DNA from: Caenorhabditis elegans
Taxonomy: Eukaryota > Nematoda > Chromadorea > Rhabditida > Rhabditidae
Reading direction: 5' to 3'
Assembly: GCF_000002985.6 (NCBI RefSeq)
Contig: NC_003281.10
Coordinates: 8,990,001-9,054,000 of the forward strand
DNA: 64,000 nucleotides
In this document: positions 1-12,118 of the stretch, in pieces
Layout of the letters: each line of letters starts with the position of its first letter
How positions within the stretch are numbered: the stretch's first letter is position 1
Notes under the pieces: generated by a model
The model's database searches: none
What the model was told of the DNA's origin: nothing
What the model saw: only the letters and a program-made list of their open reading frames with translations
Translations under genes and position numbers: made by a program

Positions 1-213
1 ACATTTTTCTGACTTTGAGCTTGCTAGTTTTTTTTTGAAAAAGCTCGAATCTTATGTGAAAATTCAGAAAACTTGATTTTAATTGTAACATATAAGTTCA
101 AAAACATTTAATCTCGTAGAACTGTTGTGAAAAACTGTTGCAAAATAAGCAATAAGTGTTATAAAAATCTTAAAATTACTAAAGAGGGTTTGCACCAAAG
201 AAGTAAACGCAAG

Positions 214-264
214 ACTATTAGGGAGTGCAACACTAATAGGGAGTGCAAGTCTAATAGGGAGGCC
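214..264. repeat. Three tandem copies of an 18-bp unit
   Basis: Units reading act(a)t(t/a)agggagtgcaa(c/g) start at about 214, 232 and 250. The third copy is incomplete (taatagggaggcc). It is a short local tandem repeat with no coding content. Confidence 0.8.
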
Positions 265-2195
265 ATATTAATAGAAGATATACGGTAAAACACGAATTGT
301 GTATACGGCAGAGTCTATGTCTATCGATTCAAGCTATGCGGCTTCAAATGTACGAAATTCGTTTGTAAATCGACATAATCTTATAACTACTTCTGAAATT
401 CCAAAAAAAGTAAATCAAAAGTCTCATCTTCTTTTGATTCTGGAACATATCTTTGGAACTTTGTAAGGAACTTTTCAAAAAAATCTTATATTTAAAGAAA
501 AACTACGCTAAACCTTCCTCTGTACCTTCAAAGCACAATACACCTACCTGCGCCTACGTTCTAATGTTTCTAGGGTGAATTTTTAGCCAAAATTAAAAAT
601 ACGAAACTTTCAAATGTTCAGCTTCAATAGAAATGCTTACACAAATATTCAGAGAATAGGCGGTTTCTTTAGTGAACATTTTCAAGACTATACTCTCCGT
701 ATGCAATACAATTTTCTAAAAATAGTGTGATATTTTCCAATTTGAGTTTCATAATTCATAAATCTGATTTTGTCACTTGTATGTAATAACGAGGGGATGC
801 ACTAAAAACGAGCTAAAACTGAGTTTGACAAGGAACAAGGAAGGAGTAGATGGATGTACGTGTGTGGACACAGCTGTCAGACAAAACGAACATTGAGCTA
901 CATGGTTAGTGATTGGAAACATTTGAGAGCATGTTGAAAAGACAAAAAACTCGGCAAGTTTCAAAGGTTACATTTGTTTGTTAGGGCGCGGTTGAAAAGA
1001 GGAAGTGGAGATGAGTTGCGTCAAGTGTTATGTAGATGATTACTGTAGATTTAGTGGCTCTGCAGGAAAGATTCAGAAAACCAGAGAAATGAGTAAAATG
1101 CACGGATATACAGTCTAACTCAAAGTTTTTGGGGAGCTTAGACAAGTTTTTCATAGACTTATAATAATTGTACATTGAAACACAGCCAGGCACACGTGCC
1201 TTGAAAATAGTTTTATTTCAAATTTTAAAAAAATGTCAATTTTTTTTTAAAGTTTAACACACAACTCCCAACGAGACTTTTTTGGTTGCAAAGGAGACAA
1301 AAGATAAAGTGTACACTACGGAAAGTTCGAAACTCTGTGCTTTCATGGAAACTGTGACAAATTAGGTTTACAATGTAGCCTAGCATTTTTCACAATTTGT
1401 GAATTTAAAATGATTTCTGTGATTGGAAAATCCAATAAGCATTCAATTATAATTGATTTTTTTCATAATATGAAGAAGATAAATAGAACAGGCCTAACAC
1501 TCTCATAAAATTGCAACTAATGGCCAAATTGTTAGTTCGTATCTAATTTTCCACATAGGCGAAAATATGCCTACCTGCCCGCCTACAGAACACGCATGAA
1601 TCGCATAAAAATTTACTTATTTTTTTCATTACAAATCACCCACTTTTCCGTATAATTTGTTGGCATTTCAATAAACCTATTCGAAAAAAATTACATAAAA
1701 ATAAGGCATTTCTAAAATCGTGAAAAAAAAGGTTTTTGTGAATTTTCATGTAATTAGGTTATCGTCGCATAACTTTTGAAATCATAACTTGGTGAGAAAA
1801 TGTTTTTTTCTTTGATCATGTTCTTAATCTCCCAATTCCTCGAATAAAATCTATTTTGAAAGTTCTAAATCTCCTAATCTAAATGTACTTTCCTCTGAAA
1901 TCTCCTTGAATATGGCTTCAAATATGTAGTTTAACTACACTTTCGCTTTGAATTTCAAAATGGAATCCACAACCATTTTTAAAGAAATCAAACATTTAAG
2001 GAAAACGTGCATTCTTATACATATATTATGAATTGAAGCCATTTGCTCATTGAGCATCAATAAAATAATATTTGATCCGATGTATCAAAGTTCAGATGTT
2101 CTTCAAAGAGAGACATACGTCACAGTGTTTGTATTGTCTATACGATTTTTGTTTCAATGATACCAAAATTGATACTTGATCTATTTGAAAATCGA

Positions 2196-2204
2196 TTTTT
2201 ACAG
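2196..2204 (+). promoter_or_regulatory. Probable spliced-leader acceptor of the xylulokinase gene
   Basis: The sequence tttttacag ends 20 bp upstream of the start codon with no coding exon before it, as expected for a trans-splice site or the end of a 5' UTR intron. Confidence 0.55.
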
Positions 2205-2224
2205 AGTCTAAAGCTTTTGGAACT

Positions 2225-4674
2225 ATGAAAGATGGATTTCTAGGCATTGATCTGAGCACACAACAGGTTTGTTACAACTGCTACTTTTACAGTAAACCTT
2301 CAAAATTTCAGATAAAAGCAGTAATAATTGATCAAAATGGAAAAGTAGTTCATACTACAGCAATCAATTTTTCAACTCACGAGAAACTGAAAAAATTTGG
2401 GTTTGAAGAATCTGATGGAGATTAAGACTAAATACTAGAATTTCAGAACAGAAAATGGTGTACATAAAAACGGGTCTGTTATCACTTCACCTGTAATCAT
2501 GTGGATTGAAGCCATTGATATTTTATTCAATGATCTTAGAGAAAATGGATGGACAGATAAACTGAGAGGAATATCAGGATGTGCACAACAACATGGTACT
2601 GTATATTGGAAGAATGGAGCAGAGAACAGCCTGAAGGGTCTGGATGAGAGCAGGAGTTTAGCTGAACAATTGGAGGTAAGTATACCTTTAAGTTATTCAA
2701 TTAAAAATAAGAAATAAAAAATTAACTGTTTTATAAAAAAGTAAATAATGCTAATTATGAATAGTTATATTTTTGTTTTCCTTCTCTCTCCACTCTATTT
2801 CTTGCAGATGTGTTTTTCTGTACAAAAAAGCCCGATTTGGATGGATTCAAGCACTGAAAAACAATGCCAGGAACTGGAAACGTTTGTCGGAGGGGATCAA
2901 GAAATGGCTAAACTAACTGGAAGTAGAGCTCATCATAGATTCAGTGCAGCTCAGATTAAGAAAATTGTGGACGAGAAACAAGACGTTTGGAAGGATACGG
3001 AAGTGAGTTTGTGGCATTTAAGTTATATAGATCAACATTTCAAATTCAATTTTTGAAATTTCAGAAAGTATCCTTGATATCATCATTCTTCGCATCCCTT
3101 CTAATTGGAAAATATGCACTAATTGAATTGACTGATGGAAGTGGAATGAACCTTATGAATATTAAGGTTTTTAATTTTTGTTTTCCAAATTTGAAATTTG
3201 AAACTTGAAATTTCAGACCGAAAACTGGCACAAACCACTTTTTGATTTTATATCGTCAGATCTTGAATCTAAACTTGGAACACTTGTACATCCAATGACT
3301 TCTACTGTAAGTGAAATGTTTATTGAAAAATTCAAAAACAAATATTTTGTAGGGACATGTTCATTCTTATTGGACTCGTAGATTTGGGATTCCATCGGAT
3401 TGTACAGTTCTACCGTTTCTCGGGGATAATCCTTGTGAGTTGAATTTTCAGTAGATCAGTGCTTTATGCCTACTGTCCGTTAAGCCTAGACCGATATCTA
3501 TAGACGTTTCAGGCCGATATCTATAGATATAATGAAAAAAGCAATTATCCATAATTTCAGCTTCCCTGGCAGGGTTATCTCTACTTCCAACGGATATAGG
3601 AATTTCTCTTGGTACAAGTGACACCGTCTTCTTTTTCACACCAACTTTTGAGCCAAATATTGATGCTCACGTCTTCTCACATTTTGCTCCAAACAGTGGT
3701 TATATGGCAATGGTTTGGTAAGTTCAAATTATAGGTTATAGATTTTTTTTGAATCCTGGAATTATTAAGATCACTGAAAAAATCAATGTAGTGCAAAACT
3801 CAGATGGTCTCGGCATTTGGAGGCAACTTTCTGCCACACGTTAGCAACTTGACAACTTATTTAGTGCCACTAAAATAAGTTGCCAAATTGATGGCAGAAA
3901 GTTGCCTCCGAATGCCGAGGTTATTCCACTTCGCCCGAGTAAAATATCTCGGACTGTTCCCTAACCAGTTTTTTTAAAAAATATACATAATTACAGTTTC
4001 AAAAACGGCTCACTAACCCGAGAAAGAGCTCGTAACCTGAACAATAGTTCGTGGGACAAATGGGATAAAATAATGAAGAAAACTCCAGCTGGAAATGATA
4101 ATTATATTGGTTTTTTCTTCGATGAAGATGAGATTGTACCCAGAAAACCAAAAGGAGATTATACTTTTGAGTGTTCTGAGGAAGAATTGAAAAATAAACA
4201 TCCAGAGGTTTATCTTTTTCATTTATAGTTCTTAAAGAATTTCAAACTTTTTTTCAGAAATTTGCGCGAGCAGTATTTGAAAGTCAATGTCTTTTTAAAC
4301 TTCTTTACACTCAAAAAATGGGATTTAAGAAATCCGATTGTAGTCGAATTTTGGTAACTGGAGGAGCATCTCGTAATACAGTTTTATTACAAATTTTGTC
4401 TGATGTCTTTGAAATGCCAGTCTGCACAATTGATGTTGATGGTTCAGCAGCTCTTGGTGGAGCTATGAGATCTAGATATGGTAAGTTGAAAGTAATATTT
4501 AATATATTCCAATCTAAAATTTCAGTACACTCTAAAACTACGAAAACATATTCCCAATATTATCCATGTGACAATGTATCACTTGCCTGCCAACCTATTT
4601 CTGCCAACGTGGAAGTCTACAGTAACCTATTCAAGACGTTCAAAAGTCGTTTCGACGAGTTCATCAAACAATAG
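2225..4674 (+). CDS. Xylulokinase (FGGY carbohydrate kinase), 522 aa
   Basis: Phosphorylates D-xylulose to xylulose 5-phosphate, feeding the pentose phosphate pathway in the cytosol (XYLB family). Eleven exons: 2225-2266, 2312-2400, 2447-2675, 2808-3002, 3065-3166, 3217-3306, 3353-3434, 3561-3717, 3997-4207, 4258-4480, 4526-4674; the sum is 1569 nt. The protein opens with the FGGY phosphate-binding motif GIDLSTQQ (5-12), has a [12 protein letters not shown] segment in the first domain, LGTSDTVFF in the middle and the ATP-binding TGGASRN (433-439) near the C-terminus. Length fits animal XYLB (about 530 aa). The start is chosen because it begins the motif exon and lies 20 bp after an acceptor ending at 2204. 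No lesion is seen. Intron 8 carries a hairpin repeat (3809-3919). Family assignment is firm; substrate is inferred from XYLB-like sequence. Confidence 0.93.
3809..3919. repeat. Intronic hairpin in xylulokinase intron 8
   Basis: Arms 'ctcggcatttggaggcaact...' and '...agttgcctccgaatgccgag' are inverted copies of about 50 bp with a few mismatches around a short loop. It lies wholly within the intron 3718-3996 and resembles a small palindromic MITE-like element. Confidence 0.8.
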
Positions 4675-4987
4675 ACATTTTCATGGAATTCAACAGGAAA
4701 TAAAATATACTAATATAATTATAAATGCAATAAAAAATAACTAACCAGTTCGTTGGGGGGACAAAGTGACTAGTGTATGTTGGGTGCGGGGGAGGGAAAA
4801 TGAGAAAATGGGAAAAGTTCGAAATGTACATAAAATAAAACATGGAAAAATGAGAAAAAGCGAGAAGAAAACTATGTACCGGTGTTAGGATAGAATTCGA
4901 GGTGATGGAATGATCGAAAAAAGTGAGAAAATGTTGAAAAGTGTGACAACCGGGATGAATGGTATGAAAACTGATATGTCAACAGAT
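4675..4987. other. Convergent 3' region of xylulokinase and transporter genes
   Basis: Non-coding 313 bp between two stop codons that face each other. It contains AATAAA at 4699-4704 on the plus strand, a likely poly(A) signal for xylulokinase 25 bp after its stop. The purine-rich stretch 4750-4910 would be the 3' UTR of the transporter read in antisense. Confidence 0.65.
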
Positions 4988-6780
4988 TTAAGGATCCGGT
5001 TGAGAGAATGATTGGATAATTGCATGAATATTTGTGTAGACTCCGGCGATAATGGCAAATACTCCAATAGCCATGACGACGAGGTTGATGAAGATCTTTG
5101 TCATACGTTGACGATATGTCAGAAGTCCCTGGAATTTTTTTTTAATTTAGTAAGATTTTTAAATTGTATTCATATTTACCTTCCAATCGGTCCAGAAGGT
5201 GATCATTTCGAAGAATGGTGGGAAAATTAAAGCACACAGGGCACCACTTGTAACTCCGACTAATGGAATCATGATTTCAAGTTTTGGAATCAAAACTGCC
5301 ATAAGATACGTGACAAGCACCCAGAAGACACGGAATCCTTTATCTGACAGCCACTTTGGAACATTTGGGAATCGGGCACCGAATTTCCGACGGAATCCAT
5401 TGAAGAACATATCGTAGACGACGTACATTGCAATGGAATTACCAAGAAGAGATTGAAGCATAAGGAATACATTTACTGTTGAATAAAGACCTTCTTTTGG
5501 TACATTCGTTGTGATTGTTGGAGCAATAGAATCTCCAAATCCAGTGTATCCGAAAAATCCGAGAGCTGTCATGAATGCAGTACAAATGATCATAGTTGTC
5601 GACAGAACTCCGAATGGGGCGAGGAAAGCGGCCGGGTTATCAAGTTTATTCTCAATCGGTAGAATCATAGTTTGACCTTCAAATGCGTACATGCTCATTC
5701 CAATCATAGTAATTGTCCCGGTGAAGTTCGTAGCGGCGGGTAGTTTGTCCCACTGATTTGGCTGTCTGAAAAGTTTTTGATCAGTTATCTAACTTCGAAA
5801 TTGAAAATAAATGTATCAAATTCAACACTTACTGAACAGTGTACTGCATAATAACCGCTGCTCCAATAACAAAGAATACTGAAGAGACGAGAGCAAAGAA
5901 TGAGACTATACGCATTTCAGTGAACATATTGGTGAGAAGAATGAAAAACAGCGATACTGTAGCCATAAGAATCATTTGTTGGTGCCGCGTTCCTCCGAGA
6001 TGATCGCCAACGAGATTTACCAAGTTATCAGAAATGAAAAGAATCGCGACACTGCACATTCCCAACTGGTAGAACAAAATAGTCACATTGACAAAATACC
6101 TGAAAAATATTGGGTTTTTCAACTGTATAGAAATTAGAAACCCCTACATGACTGCTTTGCTGTTGTTCCTCAAAAATCGAATATCACTATAGTCACAAAC
6201 TTTCTTCGCAAAATGACCGTAATCCAGAGCACTTCTGTCGGATTTTTTAGCAAGATGCTGGCTCGCCCTCACGAGAATGTGATTTCCGTACCAGTTAAGA
6301 CCAGCAATAACGAAAGACATTACGAATGAGACCTAAAGTATTTAATGTTTTAATGATAGAAGTCAATTTTTTTAAGATTCTATACCCAAAGACCTCCAAG
6401 TTTCCAAGCATACGGGAGGGAGAAACATCCGGCATTGAACATGGATTTGGAAAGTGTAAGAACAGCTCTGGTGGGTCTGAAAAATAACGAATAATATGCA
6501 TGTGAACGAATTTTGGAATTTTTTGCAAATAATACGGTAGCTGGTCTCGACACGAAAAAAAGAATTTCGAATTTATTTTTTTTTGGAAAACGGAAAAAAA
6601 TTATGCATTTTCCTCTTACTTTTTTCCCGAAAAAGAGCGAAAATCTGCAGCCATGGTCTAAACTCACGTAATAACATCTCCACTTCTAGCTGGCGGTTGT
6701 ACCAAAGCCCTACCATCATTCATGGATTCAGCATCTCCTTCGACGGTAACCGCCCTCTCACGACCTTCTTCCTCACTCAT
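4988..6780 (-). CDS. skat-1: SLC36-type amino acid transporter, 460 aa
   Basis: Proton-coupled amino acid/vesicular GABA-type transporter family (SLC36; Aa_trans domain), a multi-pass membrane protein. Six exons in reading order: 6780-6668, 6476-6386, 6332-6148, 6099-5833, 5765-5180, 5128-4988 (1383 nt). After an acidic soluble N-terminus (about 40 aa) come TM1-like MFNAGCFSLPYAWKLGGLW, a long series of hydrophobic helices, and the family segment YAFEGQTMILPIENKL followed by GFFGYTGFGDSIAPTI. About ten to eleven membrane spans can be seen; it ends QSFSQPDP. The start ATG lies six bases after a TTTTCAG acceptor (spliced-leader site). The stop of the deacetylase gene is only 207 bp upstream, so it may be the last gene of an operon. 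The symbol rests on memory of synteny (F59B2.2); the substrate cannot be read from sequence. Confidence 0.88.
6525..6560. repeat. Fragment of the 'gtctcgacacg' dispersed repeat
   Basis: The sequence 'atacggtagctggtctcgacacg' in transporter intron 1 matches other copies in this window (31540, 53530, 58800, 59030 and 60990 regions). It is a single-arm remnant. Confidence 0.6.
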
Positions 6781-6987
6781 AAAGGTCTGAAAATAAATAT
6801 ATATTAAACATACTTATTTAAAAGATGTTTTAAGAGATATAAAGAGACAAATACTCTTTTAAAAAAGACGAAAAAAAAATCTATTAATAGATGAGAACAA
6901 GAAATATTTATTCACAATTTGAGAGCATAAAAGCAAAAAAAAAATGCAAAATTGTTTTGGAAAAAAATTTTATTCTTGAAAATCATA

Positions 6988-9766
6988 TTAGTCTTGGGCC
7001 AAAAATACTCGTTTTCCAGAACAGAAAGTCGCTTTAACAGTGACGTTTTTATCGATCAATACAAAATCGGCGAGTCTTCCCACATCCAATGTTCCTTTCT
7101 CATCACTAACACCGAGCAGGGTCGCTGAAATAAAGCATTTTTTTAAGTATAAAAAGAAAGTTCAAATAAAGTACCAGGTTTATGCGTGGCACTTTGAAGA
7201 GCAAATTCGATGGGACACCCTGTAGCTTTCATGAGATGCCGAATACAGTATGGCATACTCGCAACACTTCCAGCCGTCGTATTTGTCCCATCAAGTTTCG
7301 CTTCAAGACCTTTCACATGAATGGTCTGAGTTCCGAGTTTGTGAACTCCATCAGACATCCCAAGTGCAGCAATAGCGTCGGTTACAAGAACAAGACCAGC
7401 AGAGTTAGTATGGTAAGCAATTCGAAGTGCTGAGTCATGAGTGTGTATTCCATCGGAAATGATTCCATAATATAATGGATGATCAGGAGTCAATTTTGAT
7501 GAAGTCAGAAGTCCGATGAGACCAGGGTCGCGATGATGGTACTGAAAAATAAAAATAATAATAATAATTTTCAAAAAATCATGAATTCATTTTTTTCTAG
7601 AAGACTTACCGATTGCATAGCATTGAACAAATGCGTAATCATTTTCGCACCAGATAGTACAGCCATTTCTCCGGGTCCAAGCTTGGCAGATGAATGTCCA
7701 ACGGATACGGTGGTACCAGTGGAAACGAAATATTCAATAGCTTCTTGAGCTCCTTCCAATTCTGGCGCCATTGTTACTATGGCGATATTTTCAGTGCTTC
7801 CATACACGTGTTCGATAATTTCGACAGGGTTTGGGGAAAGTGAAGTGATAACGAGCTGTTCTGGATGACATCCTCTTTTATCAGCTGAGATGAATGGTCC
7901 TTCGAGGTGAGCGCCTGGAATAATTTGGTTTTTAGGACAAGAAAAATGCAACAAATTAATGGTAAATGGGGACTACTTCGGTGTCTTCTTATCAGTTCTG
8001 GCGAAGATTTGATAAGAGATAAGACAAGAAGAAGAGCAAATAGATGTACTATGCATTTTTATGTCACGATTTCTGAATTTGGAAATCCTTTCCCTTGAAT
8101 AAAATGTTCCAGTTTCATAATTGTTCTCTGATTACGAGTGAAATGACTCACCAAGGTTTCCTGCTCCTTCTGATGATGCATTGGAAGGTTTAAGAAGTGG
8201 AAGAATCTGTAAAAATTAAGATAAATTGGGAAATCAAAGGAAGAAAAAACCGAACAAAGAGGGTGCGGTAGAATAGATAAACAAAGAAATGGAAAACAGG
8301 ATGGAGGACAAGGAGAGAGAGAGTTCAAACATTTATATCACTCTTTTTTTGTACAGTTTGAGGTTAGTCAGGCTTCTTTTCTGCCTCAAAATGGTTTTGA
8401 AACATACAGATCGATCAGGCGTTTTGTCGTCTGTGACTCTCTGTCTATAGAGACTGGTTAGTGGTTCTCTTCTCTGAATACATAACAATCCACGTTCGAA
8501 AATGTGTGGGGGGAATGCGGTGGGAGAATAAGAGACTGGGAAGAGTGTGGTTAGAGGGCAGTATGTACGGAATGACTGTGACTGAATGACACAGAACGAG
8601 GGAAGGAAAGTAATTAGTCATCTGAATAGAAAAAAATAAAATTGAAAAAGAAACTTGTAGCATTCTTAAAGGCACTCGGACTTCGTGAGATGGATCTCGG
8701 CGCGCAAAAAAAGTTTATGGTAGTTTTTTAATGCTACTCCCTCGTTAATTTTCTTTCCTTTCCTTTTCTAGCAAAGTTTGGACGTTTTCTTCTCATTTTT
8801 CCGTTATAAAATCTTCAAAGTAAACTTTTTTAAATGTGCATTTTCCTGTTTATCGGCATGAAAAAAATAAATAAAATTTTAAACATTTTTCAAAAGAAAA
8901 ATTCGCTGAAGACTGAGTAATTTCATTGGAAAACGGAAAGCGTAAATTTAAATAAACGAGAAAGCATCAGCAGAAATTCAGAACAACTACCATAAACTTT
9001 TTGCGCGTCAAGACCCATCTGAATAACTAGGTGGGCCTTTAAGAAGGAATGCCCAATAAACGATCAGAGCTCACACAACAACGATCCGAGAAATCAAAAG
9101 CAACACACAAAAATAAAATGAGGCGAAAAAGGCCTGGCGCAGCTATTGAACGAGACAAAACAAACTCAACGGAGGCGAGAACATCTAGACGCAGACGCAA
9201 AAGATGCTGGACAACGGTCATTGAATAGAACGGATAAAATGCTATCAATTTTTAAGAATGTTTTAGAAAATTGTATACCTTATGATAAGTTTCTGGAGAA
9301 CTTGTGATAACGGTTGGCGAGAAACTAGTTACGCCATGAGCAAGAAGTTGTTTCGCAACCAATGCCAGTCCTTCTTGATATTCTTTGTCATCAGAGTTAT
9401 AAGTTGAAAAGTCGATTCCGAATCCACCTGAAATCCTAGCTTTAATAGAAAATTATGTTAAAATGAACAACTCAACCGTTCAATTGAAGATCGATAAATC
9501 CTGGTGAAAGAATAAGGCCCTCGCAATCAATCTGAATTATATACTTTTTTGCTTGAAATATATTTTTATTAAATTACCTGAACGTCTGCCATCGTTTTTT
9601 CTTCGAAAAATACAGTCCTTTCATCCAAAATTCTTCCATTTCTAACCCAAATATGTTCTTTTTTGAGTCCACCCGATCTTAGAACCAAGCAGTTTAAGAA
9701 CTGCACTAGTTCATTTGTGATTTCAGCGAGCTCAGTTGAATCGATTTTTAATTTTCTCGGTAGCAT
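6988..9766 (-). CDS. N-acetylglucosamine-6-phosphate deacetylase (AMDHD2/NagA), 418 aa
   Basis: Cytosolic amidohydrolase that removes acetate from GlcNAc-6-phosphate, linking amino-sugar salvage to the hexosamine pathway. Seven exons in reading order: 9766-9578, 9531-9477, 9427-9279, 8206-8152, 7914-7610, 7541-7175, 7124-6988 (1257 nt). Motifs: [17 protein letters not shown] (the NagA 'D-x-H' region reads DLQ here, as in the NagA family), HLEGPF with E154, GHS with H223, HLFNAM with H244 and VTDA with D306. The 21-residue spacing of the two histidines equals that of E. coli NagA, so the metal and catalytic residues are intact. Start MLPRKLK follows directly on an unusual acceptor (TTTCAAG). 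Intron 3 (8207-9278) holds a 382-bp inverted-repeat element. Polyadenylation signal: AATAAA on the minus strand near 6969-6974. Confidence 0.94.
8664..9045. mobile_element. MITE-like inverted-repeat element, 382 bp
   Basis: Ends are perfect inverted 11-mers, ttcttaaaggc and gcctttaagaa. The homology continues inward about 60 bp per arm, with 'gcgcaaaaa..agtttatggtagtt' on the left and 'aactaccataaactttttgcgcg' on the right. No transposase frame is present. It sits in intron 3 of the deacetylase gene. The inner 'gatgggtctcgacgcg'-type sequence links it to the dispersed repeat in the Rpn6 intron (11615-11665). Confidence 0.82.
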
Positions 9767-10096
9767 CTTGAAATAATACACGTTCAGTTACAGATGGAAG
9801 AAATACAAGTGAGAGAACCAAAGGGAAAGGGTTTTATATGTGTTACTATCTTATCAAAAATGATCGATGCTCGAGCAAATGAAATGATGGGGATTGCAAA
9901 ACAATTGTGATTTTTAATAAACATTTTGGATGAGAAATCGACAATAAAGACACACAAGATATTATTTAGCTACGATACTGTATACGATAACCAGATTTTA
10001 AAATCAGATTTAATCTTCTAGAATAATTGAATATTTGAACCAAAATAAATAAATAAAACCGAAAAAATTTATAAATCGATGCTAATGAGGGAGGAA
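9767..10096. other. Spacer between Rpn6 and deacetylase genes
   Basis: 330 bp between two minus-strand genes with no coding content. It is AT-rich, with aaataaataaataaa on the plus strand. It could be an intercistronic region of an operon or contain a separate promoter; no TATA box or clear spliced-leader acceptor is seen apart from TTTCAAG next to the downstream ATG. Confidence 0.5.
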
Positions 10097-11973
10097 TCAT
10101 TTGAAATGCTTGGTTCGAGAATAGGAGACATCGACGGTCTGAAAAATGAGTATATTGTAGCTAATATATTAAAATAAGTTGTTATACCTTCGTGAGCTCA
10201 CGAATTGTTTTGAGTGATCTTGTGAACTGATTTGCCGCATCGGCTTTTGGATAAACTACGACAGTATCTCCATGTTGATCGATGCTTCTGTAATAGAGAA
10301 GAATTATCGGTTTTTCCAACAAAACCAACTATTTCTTACCCCATCAACTTCTTATCTAAAATCATTCTCGCAATAGCTCTCTCGACGGGTGGAACTGTCA
10401 TTCCGATGACTCTCGCGATGTAGGAAAGTTCAATTTCCGAGTATGGCTCAATGACACGCGAGATTTCCTAAAATTGCTTTTATGGTCAGAGAGATATTAT
10501 TTTTATTACCTTCTCAAGCATATTACGCTCCAAATTCTGCGAGTGCACAGCAACAACTTTATCCTCGACTAGCTCGATTTTGTGCTCCGCCAGAGCTTTC
10601 ACGAAATCTTTCAAACTTCTTTTGCGGAATGCGTCAGCCATTGAGCGAATCGCAATAATGCGTGGGCTCTTCTGGTAGGCCACGATTTCCTTTGCAGCCA
10701 ACAGTCCTGCCAACTGCTCAGTTTCGTTGAGCATGATCTTGCAAAGAATCATGTACTTCAATGCTGAAGTTGCATTAATCTTGTCACCAATGCTTGCGAA
10801 TCCTTCAAAAGCTTCGTAGAAATAGGAGAACGATGTTTTGTAGTCTCTCTCCTCGGCAGAATACAATACGCCAGATTGCATATCGACTGAGGCTTGTAGT
10901 TGCGGAGAAGCAAACGCCGAATTGGTGTTAGTCTTGGCAGTCAGAAGTGCAGTCTTTGCCTGAAAATATATTAAATGCACTTTTATTTCAATTTTCTAGA
11001 CATTTCTCACCTTCGCCAAGTTATTGAGATTGAACGAGCTCTTGCTTTCTTCGACAGAAACTTCAATTAGCAATTCACGGTCCTCAAGCTTTTTGAGCTC
11101 TTTTGAAAGGTCTTGAGCCAGCTTTTGAGCGTTCGTAAAGTCACGGATATCGTTGTAGAGACGAATGAGACGGGCTTGAAGACTCCGACGGAGAAATTCC
11201 CTCTTGTTGGACGTCGCCCAGCCGATGCAGTTCGTCAAGAGATCGATCTTCTCTTTCTTTCCATGATCAAGCGCAGGCCCGACTCCTTGATCAATCGTAA
11301 GCGCATGTTCCACGATATCTCTTATCAATTTACTTGCTCGAGCTTTTCCAACAAGATCGTAGAAGCTACGAATGGATTCGACGAGTGTTCGGATTCCAGT
11401 AATATCCTTTTCCTTAGCAAGTTGCCTCGAGTAAGACAGGATAAGATCCTCGCATCGCTTTACTTCTGCCTCCGATGACTTCGCAGTTTGGGCAGATACT
11501 GAAAATATTTAATTCAACCGTTTTTTAAATACTGAAAACATAAAACATGCTAAAATTCGCGTTTATTTGATTGAAAATCAAGAAACGATTCAAAGAATAA
11601 AAATACATGTGATACCGTAATCTTAAAGGCGCAGGACGTTTAATGGATGGGTCTCGACGCGGCAATGTTTTTCAAGCGGGAATTCAAAGACAATCTGCCC
11701 AATTTTCCATGTTCCTCGCGAGAAATCTCTAAATCTCACATTCCTACGTCGCCGCAAGCTTTCTTGTTTTGTTCCGCATAAAAACATTCATCTCTATCAA
11801 AGCCAATCAATCCGCCCGCGGTCCGCGTTCAGCTATTTTCCCGTTCATCTCTAGCCAGCGACATTGTTCATCCTATTCTCTCGCGCTCACTTGCTTCTCC
11901 GTTTTACTAGTTAATAAGAAACAAACAAACCTTCACTTTGTACAGCTTTCAGAGTGACTGGAGTAGCAGACAT
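10097..11973 (-). CDS. rpn-6.2: 26S proteasome regulatory subunit Rpn6 (PSMD11), 416 aa
   Basis: Scaffold subunit of the 19S lid that clamps the regulatory particle to the 20S core. Six exons in reading order: 11973-11931, 11498-11011, 10959-10510, 10467-10340, 10287-10188, 10138-10097 (1251 nt). Conserved Rpn6 blocks include SIRSFYDLVGKARASKL, SNKREFLRRSLQARL, LQASVDMQSG, SYFYEAFEGFASI, ALKYMILCKIMLN and the C-terminal PCI region RVIEPYSEIELSYIARVIG...MILDKKLMGSID. It is close to the usual length (422 aa), but the N-terminus is short and the extreme C-terminus (VDVSYSRTKHFK) is unlike the usual VVDSLY...KKL. That divergence is why I favour the rpn-6.2 paralogue over rpn-6.1; this is inference. 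Intron 1 carries a dispersed-repeat arm. It lies between a small membrane-protein gene and the deacetylase, all on one strand. Confidence 0.9.
11600..11680. repeat. Dispersed-repeat arm in Rpn6 intron 1
   Basis: 'cttaaaggcgcaggacg' followed by 'gatgggtctcgacgcgg' resembles the ends of the element at 8664-9045 and the 'gtctcgacacg' family. Only one arm is recognisable. Confidence 0.6.
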
Positions 11974-12055
11974 CTCAATTTTTTCTAATGCTCGCAAAAA
12001 TAAATGAAAATAAATTAATTTTGATTCTTCATCGAGATTCGTTTCGATGACGTGG

Positions 12056-12078
12056 CACGTGACCTCAGAGGTCACGTG
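12056..12078. promoter_or_regulatory. Perfect palindrome with two CACGTG E-boxes
   Basis: The sequence is cacgtgacctc-a-gaggtcacgtg: 11-bp arms around a single base, with a CACGTG core in each arm. The right arm extends to TCACGTGA (12072-12079), the preferred E-box of MiT/TFE (HLH-30) and USF-type bHLH factors. It lies 83-105 bp upstream of the Rpn6 start codon and 41 bp beyond the stop of the small gene. It could act as DNA (dimer-paired E-boxes) or as an RNA hairpin between cistrons. Confidence 0.7.
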
Positions 12079-12118
12079 AAAAAACAATATAAATAAAACG
12101 TTTATTTTTACACGAAAA

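Larger units (their letters stand above)
1..2204. other. Intergenic region left of the xylulokinase gene
   Basis: AT-rich sequence with no open frame that has codon structure or splice signals of a gene on either strand. It holds an 18-bp tandem repeat (214-264) and scattered 'cctacctgcgcctacg'-like sequence near 543-558 and 1569-1585, a low-complexity family seen elsewhere in the window. The last bases before 2205 form a splice acceptor (tttttacag), probably the spliced-leader acceptor of the gene that follows. Confidence 0.6.
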
